Below are positions 49,486 to 57,976 of a DNA stretch of 63,267 nt, in pieces. The notes beneath the pieces are model-generated. The model was given only the letters and a program-made list of their open reading frames with translations. It did not search any database and was not told where the DNA came from. Location: contig CAZBDU010000023.1 of assembly GCA_964490725.1 (NCBI GenBank), forward strand, positions 1 to 63,267. The letters run 5' to 3'. Each line of letters begins with the position of its first letter. The stretch's first letter is position 1. Both the position numbers and the translations under genes were made by a program. This DNA comes from CAZBDU01 sp964490725. GTDB taxonomy: Bacteria > Spirochaetota > Spirochaetia > SZUA-6 > DRHE01.

Positions 49486-50597
49486 GCGTGGAGGAAGACG
49501 CCTACCTGGACCGCAGCCGCCTGCGCTTCGAGCCCCTGGGGTCGCGCAGGAGCCGCGTCCGCATCGAGCGCGACCGGGTACTGCCCACCGATGACCCCGG
49601 TCCGCTTGCGCCTCAGACGGAAGCGCGGATCCGGCAGACCGCCGCCGGGGTGCGGGAGGCCAGGTCCGCTGGGAGGCCGGTGATCATGAGCTTTGGGGCC
49701 CACGCCATCAAGAACGGCCTGGCCCCGGTGCTGATACATCTGCTGGAAGGCGGCTGGCTCACGCATCTGGCCACCAACGGGGCCGGCGTCATCCACGACT
49801 GGGAGATCGCCTACCAGGGCGCCACCTCGGAGAACGTGCGGGAGAACGTCAGCCGCGGGCAGTTCGGGTTGTGGGAGGAGACCGGCCGCTGGCTGAACCT
49901 GGCCCTGCTGATCGGAGCGTACCGGGGGCTCGGCTACGGGGAATCGGTAGGGGCCCTGGTCCAGGAGGACGGGCTCCGGGTCCCGGAGCCGCAGGAGCTT
50001 CTGGCCTGCATCTCCCGGGCCGCCTCGGACCCCGATACGGCGGCGGCCGCAGCGGATCTCCTGGGGGCGGCCGCACGGATGGGCCTCGGCCCCGGCCGCC
50101 ACGCCCTGATCCACCCGTACAAGGGTTACGGCCTTCAGGCGGCGGCGTACCGCTTGAAGGCGCCCTACACCGCCCATCCCATGTTCGGCCACGACATCAT
50201 CTACTCCCACCCCCTCAACCGCGGCGCGGCGGTGGGCCGCACCGCCGAACGCGATTTCCTGCGCTTTGCCCGCTCCATCCGCGATCTGGAGGGCGGCGTC
50301 TACCTTTCGGTCGGCTCGGCGGTCATGTCACCCATGATCTTCGAAAAGTCGCTGTCCATGGCCCGAAACCTGGCGCGGCAGGAAGGGGGGCGCATCGAGG
50401 GCTTCGCCCTGGTGGTGGTGGACCTCAGCCCGGCGTCGTGGAACTGGCAGACCCAGGGGGAGCCGCCGCCGCAGGATCCGGCCTACTACGTTCGCTACCT
50501 CAAGACCTTCAGCCGCATGGGCGGAGAGCTGTCCTACGTTCAGGCCGATAATCGGGACTTCCTCCTGGCCCTCTCACGGGAGCTGGAGCGCGCCTGA
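49482..50597 (+). CDS. Conserved unknown protein of the isomerase-kinase operon
   Basis: A 371-residue soluble protein. Notable conserved-looking stretches are MSFGAHAIKNGLAPVLI, LTHLATNGAGVIHDWE, GATSENVRENVSRGQFGLWEET, HPYKGYGLQAAAYRLKAPYT and MFGHDIIYSHP. The Gly/Asn-rich loop could bind a nucleotide, and the wording recalls, weakly, deoxyhypusine-synthase-like NAD proteins; I cannot confirm that. GTG at 49482 overlaps the kinase-HAD stop, so all three genes are translationally coupled and probably share a pathway. Confidence 0.7.
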   Translation: MSVEEDAYLDRSRLRFEPLGSRRSRVRIERDRVLPTDDPGPLAPQTEARIRQTAAGVREARSAGRPVIMSFGAHAIKNGLAPVLIHLLEGGWLTHLATNGAGVIHDWEIAYQGATSENVRENVSRGQFGLWEETGRWLNLALLIGAYRGLGYGESVGALVQEDGLRVPEPQELLACISRAASDPDTAAAAADLLGAAARMGLGPGRHALIHPYKGYGLQAAAYRLKAPYTAHPMFGHDIIYSHPLNRGAAVGRTAERDFLRFARSIRDLEGGVYLSVGSAVMSPMIFEKSLSMARNLARQEGGRIEGFALVVVDLSPASWNWQTQGEPPPQDPAYYVRYLKTFSRMGGELSYVQADNRDFLLALSRELERA

Positions 50598-50617
50598 GGC
50601 GCCGTGGCCGGCCGGGT

Positions 50618-51820
50618 CTAGCGCAGGACCTCGATTCTCCGCAGCAGGGCCTCCACCTTGTCCGCGTAGGCGCCCGGGTCCACTCTCCTGGCCTCGCGCA
50701 GGTAGCGCTCCGCCAGGTCGTACTTCTTGTCGGCGAAGGCGTTCACCCCCAGCGCGTAGCTGATCAGGCCCTGGTCCACCCCCAGCTTCTGCGCCCGGCT
50801 CCACTCGGAGAAAGCCTGCTGGTAGTTGCGCCGGTCATAGGCGATCAGCCCCAGGTAGTAGGGCGGAATGTAGCTGTCGGGGCGGCGATCGGCGGCCTGG
50901 CGGAAGGACTCCTCCCCCTCGTCCAGCTTGCCCTGGTTGTAGAGCTGCACCCCCTCACTCACCAGGTTCTGGAAGGTCTTCAGGGACAGGATGTAGTCAC
51001 GGAAACTCTGCTCCAGCACGCTCATGTCCACCCAGCGGTAGCCCTTCTCCACCACCAGTCTGGAGTTCTCCGCCAGCGAGGCCCGCGGCATCAGCGCCGA
51101 GATGGAGTCCCAGATGATCCGGTTGTAGCGCCGCTCGGGGGTGTGCATCAGGAACTCCACCAGACCCCAGGCCGCCGGATAGAACAGCTCTATCCTCCGA
51201 TACGCGGTGGGCTTGTCGATGGTCAGCAGGTCCATGAGCCCGTACCGCCGCGTCTGCGGGTCCCGCAGAATGCCCTTCAACGTGTCCAGCCATGCGTAGT
51301 TGGGCCGCCAGAGGAACGCGTCGGATTCGCTGTCGTAGGCCGAGTATTCCACGTAGGCGGCCATCCCTTCCTCCAGCCACAGCGGCGCAGCCCTGACGAA
51401 GGCGTTGAGGTACTGGATGAAGCCGTAGTGGAGGAGCGAGGCGTTCAGGTCGGCGTCGGGACGGCGGAATCCCACCAGCTCGCTGCGGGTGGGGTCGCTG
51501 TAGGAGATGAAGACGAAGTCTTCCCTGGTTTCGTCGATGAGCGTTCGCAGGTAGCGGTCGTAGTCTTCCTTGGTCCCGAAGATGCGCACCCGGAGCTTGT
51601 CCGGCAGCCGGCTGAGGTCGAAGTGGAACAGGCCGTTGAACAGCTCAAGGGCGGCCTCCATCCTGGTGGTGTACTCCAGCGCATCCATCTCGCCGGAGTC
51701 GGTCTGGATCAGGTAGTGCGTGCTGGACCACGTGTAGGTCCTGCTCTGGGCGACCGCGGACGCGGTAATTACAGTCGCCAGCAGCAATACCGTGAGACCG
51801 GCACGCGATAATCTGCTCAT
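50618..51820 (-). CDS. Exported gluzincin-like protein with TPR repeats, HExxH degenerate
   Basis: A 400-residue exported protein: signal peptide (SRLSRAGLTVLLLATVITASAVAQ), a peptidase-MA/DUF1570-like domain and C-terminal TPR repeats from about residue 285 (VQLYNQGKLDEGEESFRQA and following). The family pairs HExxH with a downstream WLxEG; here the downstream WLEEGMAAYVE is intact but the upstream motif reads HYGFIQY, without the catalytic Glu. It is therefore probably a non-catalytic relative. ATG at 51820 is preferred over 51838 because the -10 box TATCAT overlaps the latter. Confidence 0.72.
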   Translation of the reverse strand: MSRLSRAGLTVLLLATVITASAVAQSRTYTWSSTHYLIQTDSGEMDALEYTTRMEAALELFNGLFHFDLSRLPDKLRVRIFGTKEDYDRYLRTLIDETREDFVFISYSDPTRSELVGFRRPDADLNASLLHYGFIQYLNAFVRAAPLWLEEGMAAYVEYSAYDSESDAFLWRPNYAWLDTLKGILRDPQTRRYGLMDLLTIDKPTAYRRIELFYPAAWGLVEFLMHTPERRYNRIIWDSISALMPRASLAENSRLVVEKGYRWVDMSVLEQSFRDYILSLKTFQNLVSEGVQLYNQGKLDEGEESFRQAADRRPDSYIPPYYLGLIAYDRRNYQQAFSEWSRAQKLGVDQGLISYALGVNAFADKKYDLAERYLREARRVDPGAYADKVEALLRRIEVLR

Positions 51821-51836
51821 GTGGCCCCCCGGCACC

Positions 51837-51866
51837 ATGATAATCTCTACCGTTATGCGCTGTCAA
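51837..51866 (-). promoter_or_regulatory. Promoter of the gluzincin-like gene
   Basis: TTGACA (minus, 51866-51861), 18 bp, TATCAT (51842-51837); leader about 10 nt containing GGGGGG before the ATG at 51820. Confidence 0.6.
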
Positions 51867-51902
51867 ACAACATTTTCGTCTCGCTGAAGCTTCTCTCACC
51901 GG

Positions 51903-52949
51903 CTAGCCCGGCGGGGTCTGCCTCCTGGCGGACGGGCGCTCCAGCAGCAGAGCGAAGGGACGGTAGGAGGGGATGTTCTGCATCACCACCTTGATCGAGG
52001 TGGTCATCGGGATGGCCAGCAGCACCCCCGCGGCGCCCCACAGCCAGCCCCAGAACAGCAGCGAGAAGAAGATGATGGCGATGGAGAGGTTCAGCCGCTG
52101 GCCCACGATGCGCGGCTCCAGCACGTAGGCCACCGCGTTCTGGATCACCACCAGCGCAAAGACGACCCACAAGGCTCGCCCCAGGGAGCCGAACTGCACC
52201 AGGGCAATCAGACCGGGCAGCGCCACGGCGATGGTGGAGCCGAGATAGGGGACGAAATTGAGGATGAAGGTCAGAAACCCGAAGATAATGGCGAACTCCA
52301 CCCCGAACACCGCCAGGGCCACCCCCGAGCCCACTCCGACGAGCATGCTGACGAAGCTCTTGATCCCGATGTAGCGCCGCAGGCCCCGGTCAATGTGCAC
52401 CAGCACCATGGCGATGCGCTTGGCCTCTTTGCGGGGGAAGCTGCGCAGGAGCTTGCGGGTGAACCCGTACTTGCCCAGCAGGATCAGGGTGCTGAACAGG
52501 TAGATCACCACGAAACGCGTGATCAGGTTGGCCAGTCTTCCGGCAGCGGACAGGACGATCGGCGCCACCCGGATCTTGCGCAGCTCGTCCACCAGGTTGA
52601 CCTGCAGCACCTTGCCGATGGAGGGCTGGAGACGGTCCACCAGGTGGCGGAGCATGGTGAAAAACGCCTCCTGGTACCTGGGGAAGGTGCGGGCGAAGTC
52701 GGTGCTGCTCTGGTAGAACACGAAGCCGAACACCAGGAACGCCGCCAGGTACAGCACCACCGATACAAGCACCGCCGCCCACAGGGGCACCCCGATGCGT
52801 TTCAGCCACGAGACCAGCGGATCCATGATGTAGGCCAGGAAGGCGGCGATGAGGAGGGTGATGATCACCGGCTGGGCCACCTTCATGACGAAGCCGATCA
52901 GCAGCACCGTGAGGACCGAGAAGAAGACGCTGGTCGCCGATCTATCCAT
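51903..52949 (-). CDS. AI-2E family transporter (UPF0118)
   Basis: A 348-residue membrane protein with the layout of this family: two N-terminal helices, a helix pair with a long amphipathic loop (FARTFPRYQEAFFTMLRHLV), and a C-terminal helix bundle including IIFGFLTFILNFVPYLGS and LEPRIVGQRLNLS, where the PYLG and EPxIxG motifs are characteristic. Members export small molecules such as autoinducer-2 or ions (TqsA, YdiK, Na+/H+ antiporters); the substrate here is unknown. The start overlaps the P-loop/Asp23 gene by 8 bp, so the pair is one operon. Confidence 0.88.
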   Translation of the reverse strand: MDRSATSVFFSVLTVLLIGFVMKVAQPVIITLLIAAFLAYIMDPLVSWLKRIGVPLWAAVLVSVVLYLAAFLVFGFVFYQSSTDFARTFPRYQEAFFTMLRHLVDRLQPSIGKVLQVNLVDELRKIRVAPIVLSAAGRLANLITRFVVIYLFSTLILLGKYGFTRKLLRSFPRKEAKRIAMVLVHIDRGLRRYIGIKSFVSMLVGVGSGVALAVFGVEFAIIFGFLTFILNFVPYLGSTIAVALPGLIALVQFGSLGRALWVVFALVVIQNAVAYVLEPRIVGQRLNLSIAIIFFSLLFWGWLWGAAGVLLAIPMTTSIKVVMQNIPSYRPFALLLERPSARRQTPPG

Positions 52950-53835
52950 CTCTGTAAGACGCCCTGCTTCTCGTCACCCGGCCGATGGTGATGTTGACGC
53001 CGTGCAGGATGAGCCCCGTGAAGTTTTCTATGTTGCGCGAGATGTACTCCTGCAGCTCGTGCAGGGGAGCCGCCACCTGCCTTCCGTAGGGCACGTTCAG
53101 CACCACCTCCAGGCCGAACTCCCCGCTGTCCCTGGTGACGATGACCTTGTCGATGGAGAGGTTCTCGTCGAACTCCTGGACGCAGTGCATCACCATCTGC
53201 GTGAGCGCCGTCTCGGATATGGTGATCCTGCCCTTGCGGCTGTACTCCGGGCGCACCACGGTCTTCTCGAAGATGTCTCCCTTGCGGATCGGCTGGAAGC
53301 GGCGCTTGAAGAAGATCTTCACCGAGTCCAGGAAGATCTGCGGGTAGCTGCGCCGCACTTCCAGGGCCGGCACCGGGATGATGTGCTTGCCTTCCACGCT
53401 GCGGCTGCGCATGGCCGCAGCGATCTCCTCCTGGGTGGCTACATCCTCGATCTTTACGATCTTGGAGGGATGGGGAAGCTGCAGCCGGCGGGCGATCTTC
53501 CGTACCATCTTCTCGGAGATGCCGATGATCAGGATGCGGCGGAACGTCTGCCGGTTGAGGGCTTCCCGGACTTCCAGGGCGTGGCCGGCCTCGGCGAACA
53601 GCGCGGTGCCGATGGCCGCCAGGATCCCCTTCTGCTTCTTCGCGGAGCGCCCTGCCAGGATCTTCTGGTCCCGGATCAGCAGGCCGTCGTCGATGATGAG
53701 ATCGATGCCGTACTTCTGCGCCACCAGCTGCGCCCTGAAGCTCTTCCCGGTGCCGCTCTTGCCGACCAGAGCAAAGACCTGGACGCCCTTGAACAGCCAG
53801 ACCAGGTGCGCGAACAGATTCTTCATTCTCGGCAT
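52942..53835 (-). CDS. P-loop NTPase fused to an Asp23/Gls24 domain
   Basis: A 297-residue protein. Residues about 8-185 carry a P-loop ATPase with Walker A FALVGKSGTGKS (residues about 17-28) and a following IIDDGLLI strand. The C-terminal 100 residues match the Asp23 (DUF322) pattern: GRITISETALTQMVMHCVQE, LEVVLNVPYG and QEYISRNIENFTGLILHGVN, in Asp23 proteins a membrane- or envelope-linked fold. The combination is unusual. ATG at 53835 has AAGGA about 8 nt upstream; a longer frame to 54024 overlaps the divergent gene and its promoter and is not used. Forms an operon with the AI-2E gene. Confidence 0.78.
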   Translation of the reverse strand: MPRMKNLFAHLVWLFKGVQVFALVGKSGTGKSFRAQLVAQKYGIDLIIDDGLLIRDQKILAGRSAKKQKGILAAIGTALFAEAGHALEVREALNRQTFRRILIIGISEKMVRKIARRLQLPHPSKIVKIEDVATQEEIAAAMRSRSVEGKHIIPVPALEVRRSYPQIFLDSVKIFFKRRFQPIRKGDIFEKTVVRPEYSRKGRITISETALTQMVMHCVQEFDENLSIDKVIVTRDSGEFGLEVVLNVPYGRQVAAPLHELQEYISRNIENFTGLILHGVNITIGRVTRSRASYRDG

Positions 53836-53874
53836 GATCCGTCCTTGGTGATGCTCGCCCGCTAGCCCAGTGTG

Positions 53875-53903
53875 AGTGTAAGTCGCCGGCATACCGCTGT
53901 CAA
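53875..53903 (-). promoter_or_regulatory. Promoter of the P-loop/Asp23 operon
   Basis: TTGACA (minus, 53903-53898), 17 bp, TACACT (53880-53875); leader about 35 nt. Confidence 0.65.
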
Positions 53904-54007
53904 CGCGGGGCGATCCGGGAGCGGGAGCCGGGAACGGAGCGAAAAGAGCGGCGATGCTTGACAAACGGGCTGGCAGGCTCGAAACTGGAACGTCAGCGGA
54001 CCCCATC

Positions 54008-55567
54008 ATGGACTCCAGACCCATTCCTGCCGCCCTCGTGGCGCTTGCCGTGCTGTCCCTGCTCCCCGCCCTGGCCGCCGCGCTGCTGGCGGTGGAGCCT
54101 GACCGGCTGGCGCCTCGCAGCTGGCGGGGCTACTGGATGCTGTACGTGGCTCCCGATACCGCGGATGCGGCCCTGGCCGGGAGACTGGAGAGGCTGCCCG
54201 GCGTGGAGGCGGTGGTGTCGCGCTACACGGCGCGGGTGGAGCTCAACACCTTCGGCGGCATGGAGTTGGTCCCCCTGGACCATCTGGATCGCCGCCTGGA
54301 TCCCGCGGACCTGCGCCTGGACCCCTACATGCGGCACGCCCCGCTGTTCTTCAGCCTCAGCGAGGGCGGGCGCGGTTGGGAGGTGCTGTACCTTCGTTCC
54401 GCCGCCAGCCTGCCGGTGATCTACCTGCGCCTCAGAGGCCTGCTGGGCCGGCCCGCCGGACGGTGGTGGCTCCCCGAGGCGCGGCCCTGGGGAAGGGCGG
54501 CGCTGCTGTTGCTGGGCGTGACGGTCCTGGCGGCAGTGGCTGCGGCCGCCGGGCGCCGGGTGCCGCTGGCCGTGACGGTCGCCGGGGCCCTGCCGTGGGC
54601 CATGCTGGTGCTGCTGGCCGGGGCCGAAGGGCTGTTTGCTCTGGTCCTCCTCTGGCCGCCGGCGGCATGGCTTCTGGGCCGTTCAGCGGCGGCTCTGCGG
54701 GGCGGGAGGCGTCCCGGAGGTCCGGCGCCTGCGGTCGGCCGGGACGGCGGCCTGCGCGGCGGAGCGCTGGTGGGGGCCGTCTTCCTGCTCGCCCTGGTCG
54801 TCCTGGCCGGCAGGAGGGGGTTTCTCCCGGTGATGCTGATCTGCCTGGCCTCGGAGGCCCTCCTGTTTCCCGGCCTGTACTTCACGGTACGTCTGGAGCT
54901 GGCCCGGCGGGCGCATCCCCTCTTCCAGCCGGTGCCGATCCTGGACCGCCTGGCGCCCCGCGGAGGCCCGCGCGGCCGCCCGGCGGAGGCGGTGGTCCTG
55001 GCTGCGGTGCTGCTGGCCATACCGGCGGGGCTGCTGGTCTCCCGGCGGCCGGCGGCGCAGCCGGTGCCGGTGCCGGTGGCCCGGTCCCTGTCGTGGAGCG
55101 CCATCCAGCAGCTCGCCCTGGACCGGCGCCCGGAGGGGCTGCCGGACCTGGGGGATTTCCTTGCCCACCGGGCCTTTCAGGAAACCCTGGCTCTCGGGCG
55201 GCCCTACCGCCTCCCCTACCCGGGAGAGCGCGTGCTGATCTCCTTCTACCTGCGTTCGGCCGACGGCGACCGCATGGTCCGCACCGCCCGGGTGGTGAAG
55301 CGCTTTCAGCCCACCTGGGCGGAAGCGGCGCTGGCCGCCTCGCCCCCCGGGAGCCTCCAGCGGCTGCTGGCGGATCAGGGCGTGGCCGCCAGGGTCCTGC
55401 CGCGGCGGTTGGCCGAGGATCTGGAGGTGCGAAGATTCCTCCTGGACGGGCTGATGGTGACCCTTTGGCTGCTGGCTTTCGGGCTGTACAGGAGTTTGTG
55501 TTTGACAGGTGCTGTGTTCTATGTTATGAGGAACCCTGCTCTCGGAAGGAAAGAACACGTCGTATGA
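54008..55567 (+). CDS. Unknown polytopic membrane protein coupled to rnf
   Basis: A 519-residue protein with a first hydrophobic helix (about residues 8-30), a soluble extracytoplasmic-looking segment (31-150) that includes LERLPGVEAVVSRYTARVE, then a block of about six hydrophobic helices (162-370), a second soluble segment and a last helix near the C-terminus. The paired small ferredoxin-like soluble segments recall permease extracytoplasmic domains, but no family is recognised. The stop TGA overlaps the rnfC ATG, so translation is coupled and a role linked to Rnf is possible. The start is uncertain; TTGACA at 53958 argues against the upstream ATG at 53954. Confidence 0.65.
   Translation: MDSRPIPAALVALAVLSLLPALAAALLAVEPDRLAPRSWRGYWMLYVAPDTADAALAGRLERLPGVEAVVSRYTARVELNTFGGMELVPLDHLDRRLDPADLRLDPYMRHAPLFFSLSEGGRGWEVLYLRSAASLPVIYLRLRGLLGRPAGRWWLPEARPWGRAALLLLGVTVLAAVAAAAGRRVPLAVTVAGALPWAMLVLLAGAEGLFALVLLWPPAAWLLGRSAAALRGGRRPGGPAPAVGRDGGLRGGALVGAVFLLALVVLAGRRGFLPVMLICLASEALLFPGLYFTVRLELARRAHPLFQPVPILDRLAPRGGPRGRPAEAVVLAAVLLAIPAGLLVSRRPAAQPVPVPVARSLSWSAIQQLALDRRPEGLPDLGDFLAHRAFQETLALGRPYRLPYPGERVLISFYLRSADGDRMVRTARVVKRFQPTWAEAALAASPPGSLQRLLADQGVAARVLPRRLAEDLEVRRFLLDGLMVTLWLLAFGLYRSLCLTGAVFYVMRNPALGRKEHVV
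55502..55530 (+). promoter_or_regulatory. Internal promoter before rnfC
   Basis: TTGACA (55502-55507), 17 bp, TATGAG (55525-55530), within the last codons of the preceding gene; AAGGAAAG precedes the rnfC ATG. Confidence 0.45.
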
Positions 55568-56886
55568 GAAAGGCCGCAACGTTTCCCCGGGGGGGCGTGC
55601 ATCCCCACGGCTACAAGGAGCTGACCAACACGATCGCCATTCGCAATGCGCCCATACCGGTGGAATGCGTGGTCCCGCTGCAGCAGCACATGGGAGCCCC
55701 GGCCGAGGCGGTGGTGGAGGCGGGCGCGGAGGTGCGGGAGGCCATGCTGATCGGAAGAGCGGCCGGGCCGTTCTCCGCGAACGTGCATGCCTCAGTCCCG
55801 GGCAAGGTGGCAGACCTGCGGGAGGTGTTCCTGCCCAACGGCGTGCGCAGCCGCGCCGTGGCGGTGGCCTTCGAGGGGGAGTTCGACCGCTCCGGAAAGA
55901 CAAGCGAGAGCTCCGAGTGGAGGAACCTCAGCCGAGAGGAGCTGCTGCAGCGCATCCGGGAGCAGGGGATCGTCGGCATGGGCGGGGCTACCTTTCCCAC
56001 CCCCATCAAGCTCAACATCCGCGAGGGCAGCCGCGTGGAGATCTTCGTGGCCAACGGCGTGGAGTGCGAGCCCTTCCTTTCAGCAGACCACCGGCTGATG
56101 CTGGAGAAGACCGAGGAAGTGCTCACCGGCACGGAGATCGTGGCGCGGATCCTGTCACCCGATCGCGTGGCGATCGGCGTCGAGATGAACAAGCCCGACG
56201 CGGTGGAAGCCGTGGAGGAAGCGGTGCGGCGCAGGGGCCTGCCCTGGGAGGTGGTGCCCCTGGCGGTCAAGTATCCGCAAGGAGACGAGAAACAGCTTCT
56301 GAAGGCCATCACCGGCAGGGAGGTACCCTCCGGCGGGCTTCCCCTGGACATCGGTGCGGTGGTGGACAACGTGGGCACCCTCTACGCCATCTACGAGGCG
56401 GTGGCGCTGGCCAAACCGCTCATCGAACGGGTGGTGACGGTGTCTGGCGCGGTGGTCTCGCCGGCCAACCTCAAGGCGCGGATCGGCACTCCCGTGCGGG
56501 AGCTGCTGGAGGAGTGCGGGGGCTTCAGCGAGCCGCCGGTGAAGATCGTCGCCGGCGGCCCCATGATGGGCTTCTCCGTGGCGGACCTGGACGTGCCGGT
56601 CACGAAGGGACTGTCGGGGGTGATCGCGCTGTCCCGACGCATGGTCTCCAGGGCCCCGGAGACGCCGTGCATCGGCTGCGGGCGGTGCGTGGCCCACTGC
56701 CCCCTGGGGCTGAGCCCCACGGTGATCTACAAGTGGATCGACCACCAGGAGTACGACGAAGCCCTGGCCGCCGGGCTGATGGACTGCAAGGAATGCGGCT
56801 GCTGCAGCTACGTGTGTCCGGCGCGCATACCCCTGGTGCAGGGGATGAAGCTCGGCAAGATGATGAGCCGCAAGAAGAAGGGCTGA
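55564..56886 (+). CDS. rnfC: Rnf electron transport complex subunit C
   Basis: Rnf couples ferredoxin:NAD+ electron transfer to Na+ or H+ pumping; RnfC binds NADH/FMN and two [4Fe-4S] clusters. 440 residues. N-terminal RnfC barrel region (FPRGGVHPHGYKELTN), the NADH/FMN Rossmann part with GMGGATFPTPIKL and ANGVECEPFL, then the cluster motifs CIGCGRCVAHCP and CKECGCCSYVCP. It is shorter than proteobacterial RnfC, lacking the long Ala/Lys tail. First gene of the cluster C-D-G-E-A-B. Confidence 0.95.
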   Translation: MRKAATFPRGGVHPHGYKELTNTIAIRNAPIPVECVVPLQQHMGAPAEAVVEAGAEVREAMLIGRAAGPFSANVHASVPGKVADLREVFLPNGVRSRAVAVAFEGEFDRSGKTSESSEWRNLSREELLQRIREQGIVGMGGATFPTPIKLNIREGSRVEIFVANGVECEPFLSADHRLMLEKTEEVLTGTEIVARILSPDRVAIGVEMNKPDAVEAVEEAVRRRGLPWEVVPLAVKYPQGDEKQLLKAITGREVPSGGLPLDIGAVVDNVGTLYAIYEAVALAKPLIERVVTVSGAVVSPANLKARIGTPVRELLEECGGFSEPPVKIVAGGPMMGFSVADLDVPVTKGLSGVIALSRRMVSRAPETPCIGCGRCVAHCPLGLSPTVIYKWIDHQEYDEALAAGLMDCKECGCCSYVCPARIPLVQGMKLGKMMSRKKKG

Positions 56887-56887
56887 C

Positions 56888-57976
56888 ATGAACCAGGTTG
56901 ACCAGCTGTCCATCACCACCTCTCCCCACCTCGCGGAGGGCAGCTCCACGGCCGGGATCATGCTGAGCGTGATCGTCTGCCTGTTGCCTGCGGGAGCGTG
57001 GGGGGTGTTCCTGTTCGGCCCCCGGGCGTTGACCGTGGTTCTGGTCTCCGTGGCCGCGGCGGTGCTGACCGAGCTGGCCATCACCACGGCCCTGGGCCGC
57101 TACACCATCGGGGACTGGAGCGCGGTCCTTACCGGGCTGCTGATCGGCTACAACATGCCCGCCACGGTGCCGCTGTACGTCCCGGCGATCGCCTCGGTGT
57201 TCGCCATCGCCGTGGTGAAGCAGACCTTCGGCGGCCTGGGACGCAACTGGATGAACCCGGCGCTCGCCGGGAGGGTGTTCGTCATGTTCTCCTGGACCGC
57301 GGCCATGACCAGCTGGCAGGCCCCGCGCACCTGGGGCGCCGACGCGGTGACCAGCGCCTCTCCCCTGGGCGCCGTCAAGACCGGCCTGCTGGAGTTCCAG
57401 GGCAGCGTCCGGGGTCCGATGGAGTTCCTGGCCGCCACGGGGTACCCGGTGGGGCCCGGCGCCCACACGGCCCAGGCGCCCTTCCTGGCGGGACTGGCCC
57501 GCCTCCTGCCCGACGGCTACGGGCAGCTTTTCATCGGCAACATTCCGGGCTCCATCGGGGAGGTGTCGGCCCTGCTGCTGCTCCTGGGGGCGGTCTATCT
57601 GTTCGTCAAGAGGATCATCACCTGGGAGGTCCCGGTGGCCTACGCGGGCACCTTCTCGGCGCTGATCTGGATCTTCGGCGGGCGCATGTTCGGCGGCGGG
57701 CTGTTCACGGGCAATGTCCCTTTCCACCTGCTCACCGGCGGGCTGATGCTGGGGGCCCTGTACATGGCCACCGACATGGTCACCTCTCCGCTCACCCGCA
57801 GGGGGATGCTCATCTTCGGCGCCGGCTGCGGATTTCTCACTTTTCTCATCCGCATCTACGGTTCCTTCCCCGAAGGGGTGGCCCTGTCGATCATCATCAT
57901 GAACATGTTCGTGCCCCTCATCAATCGCGTCACCCGACCCGCGAAGTTCGGCGCCGTGAAGGAGGGCAACCCTTGA
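56888..57976 (+). CDS. rnfD: Rnf complex subunit D
   Basis: Integral membrane flavoprotein subunit, 362 residues, with nine or so hydrophobic helices. The flavinylation region, normally SGATPL with FMN on Thr, reads DAVTSASPLGAVKTGLLEF near residue 155, so the acceptor would be Ser instead of Thr. GRNWMNPALAGRVFVMFSW and ATDMVTSPLTRRGMLIFG are typical. ATG one nt after rnfC; its stop overlaps rnfG. Confidence 0.93.
   Translation: MNQVDQLSITTSPHLAEGSSTAGIMLSVIVCLLPAGAWGVFLFGPRALTVVLVSVAAAVLTELAITTALGRYTIGDWSAVLTGLLIGYNMPATVPLYVPAIASVFAIAVVKQTFGGLGRNWMNPALAGRVFVMFSWTAAMTSWQAPRTWGADAVTSASPLGAVKTGLLEFQGSVRGPMEFLAATGYPVGPGAHTAQAPFLAGLARLLPDGYGQLFIGNIPGSIGEVSALLLLLGAVYLFVKRIITWEVPVAYAGTFSALIWIFGGRMFGGGLFTGNVPFHLLTGGLMLGALYMATDMVTSPLTRRGMLIFGAGCGFLTFLIRIYGSFPEGVALSIIIMNMFVPLINRVTRPAKFGAVKEGNP

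Noticed and set aside
53836..54024. N-terminal extension of the P-loop/Asp23 protein to 54024
   Set aside because: The extension is Pro/Ala-rich, overlaps the divergent gene and contains the promoter; the ATG at 53835 has a proper ribosome site.
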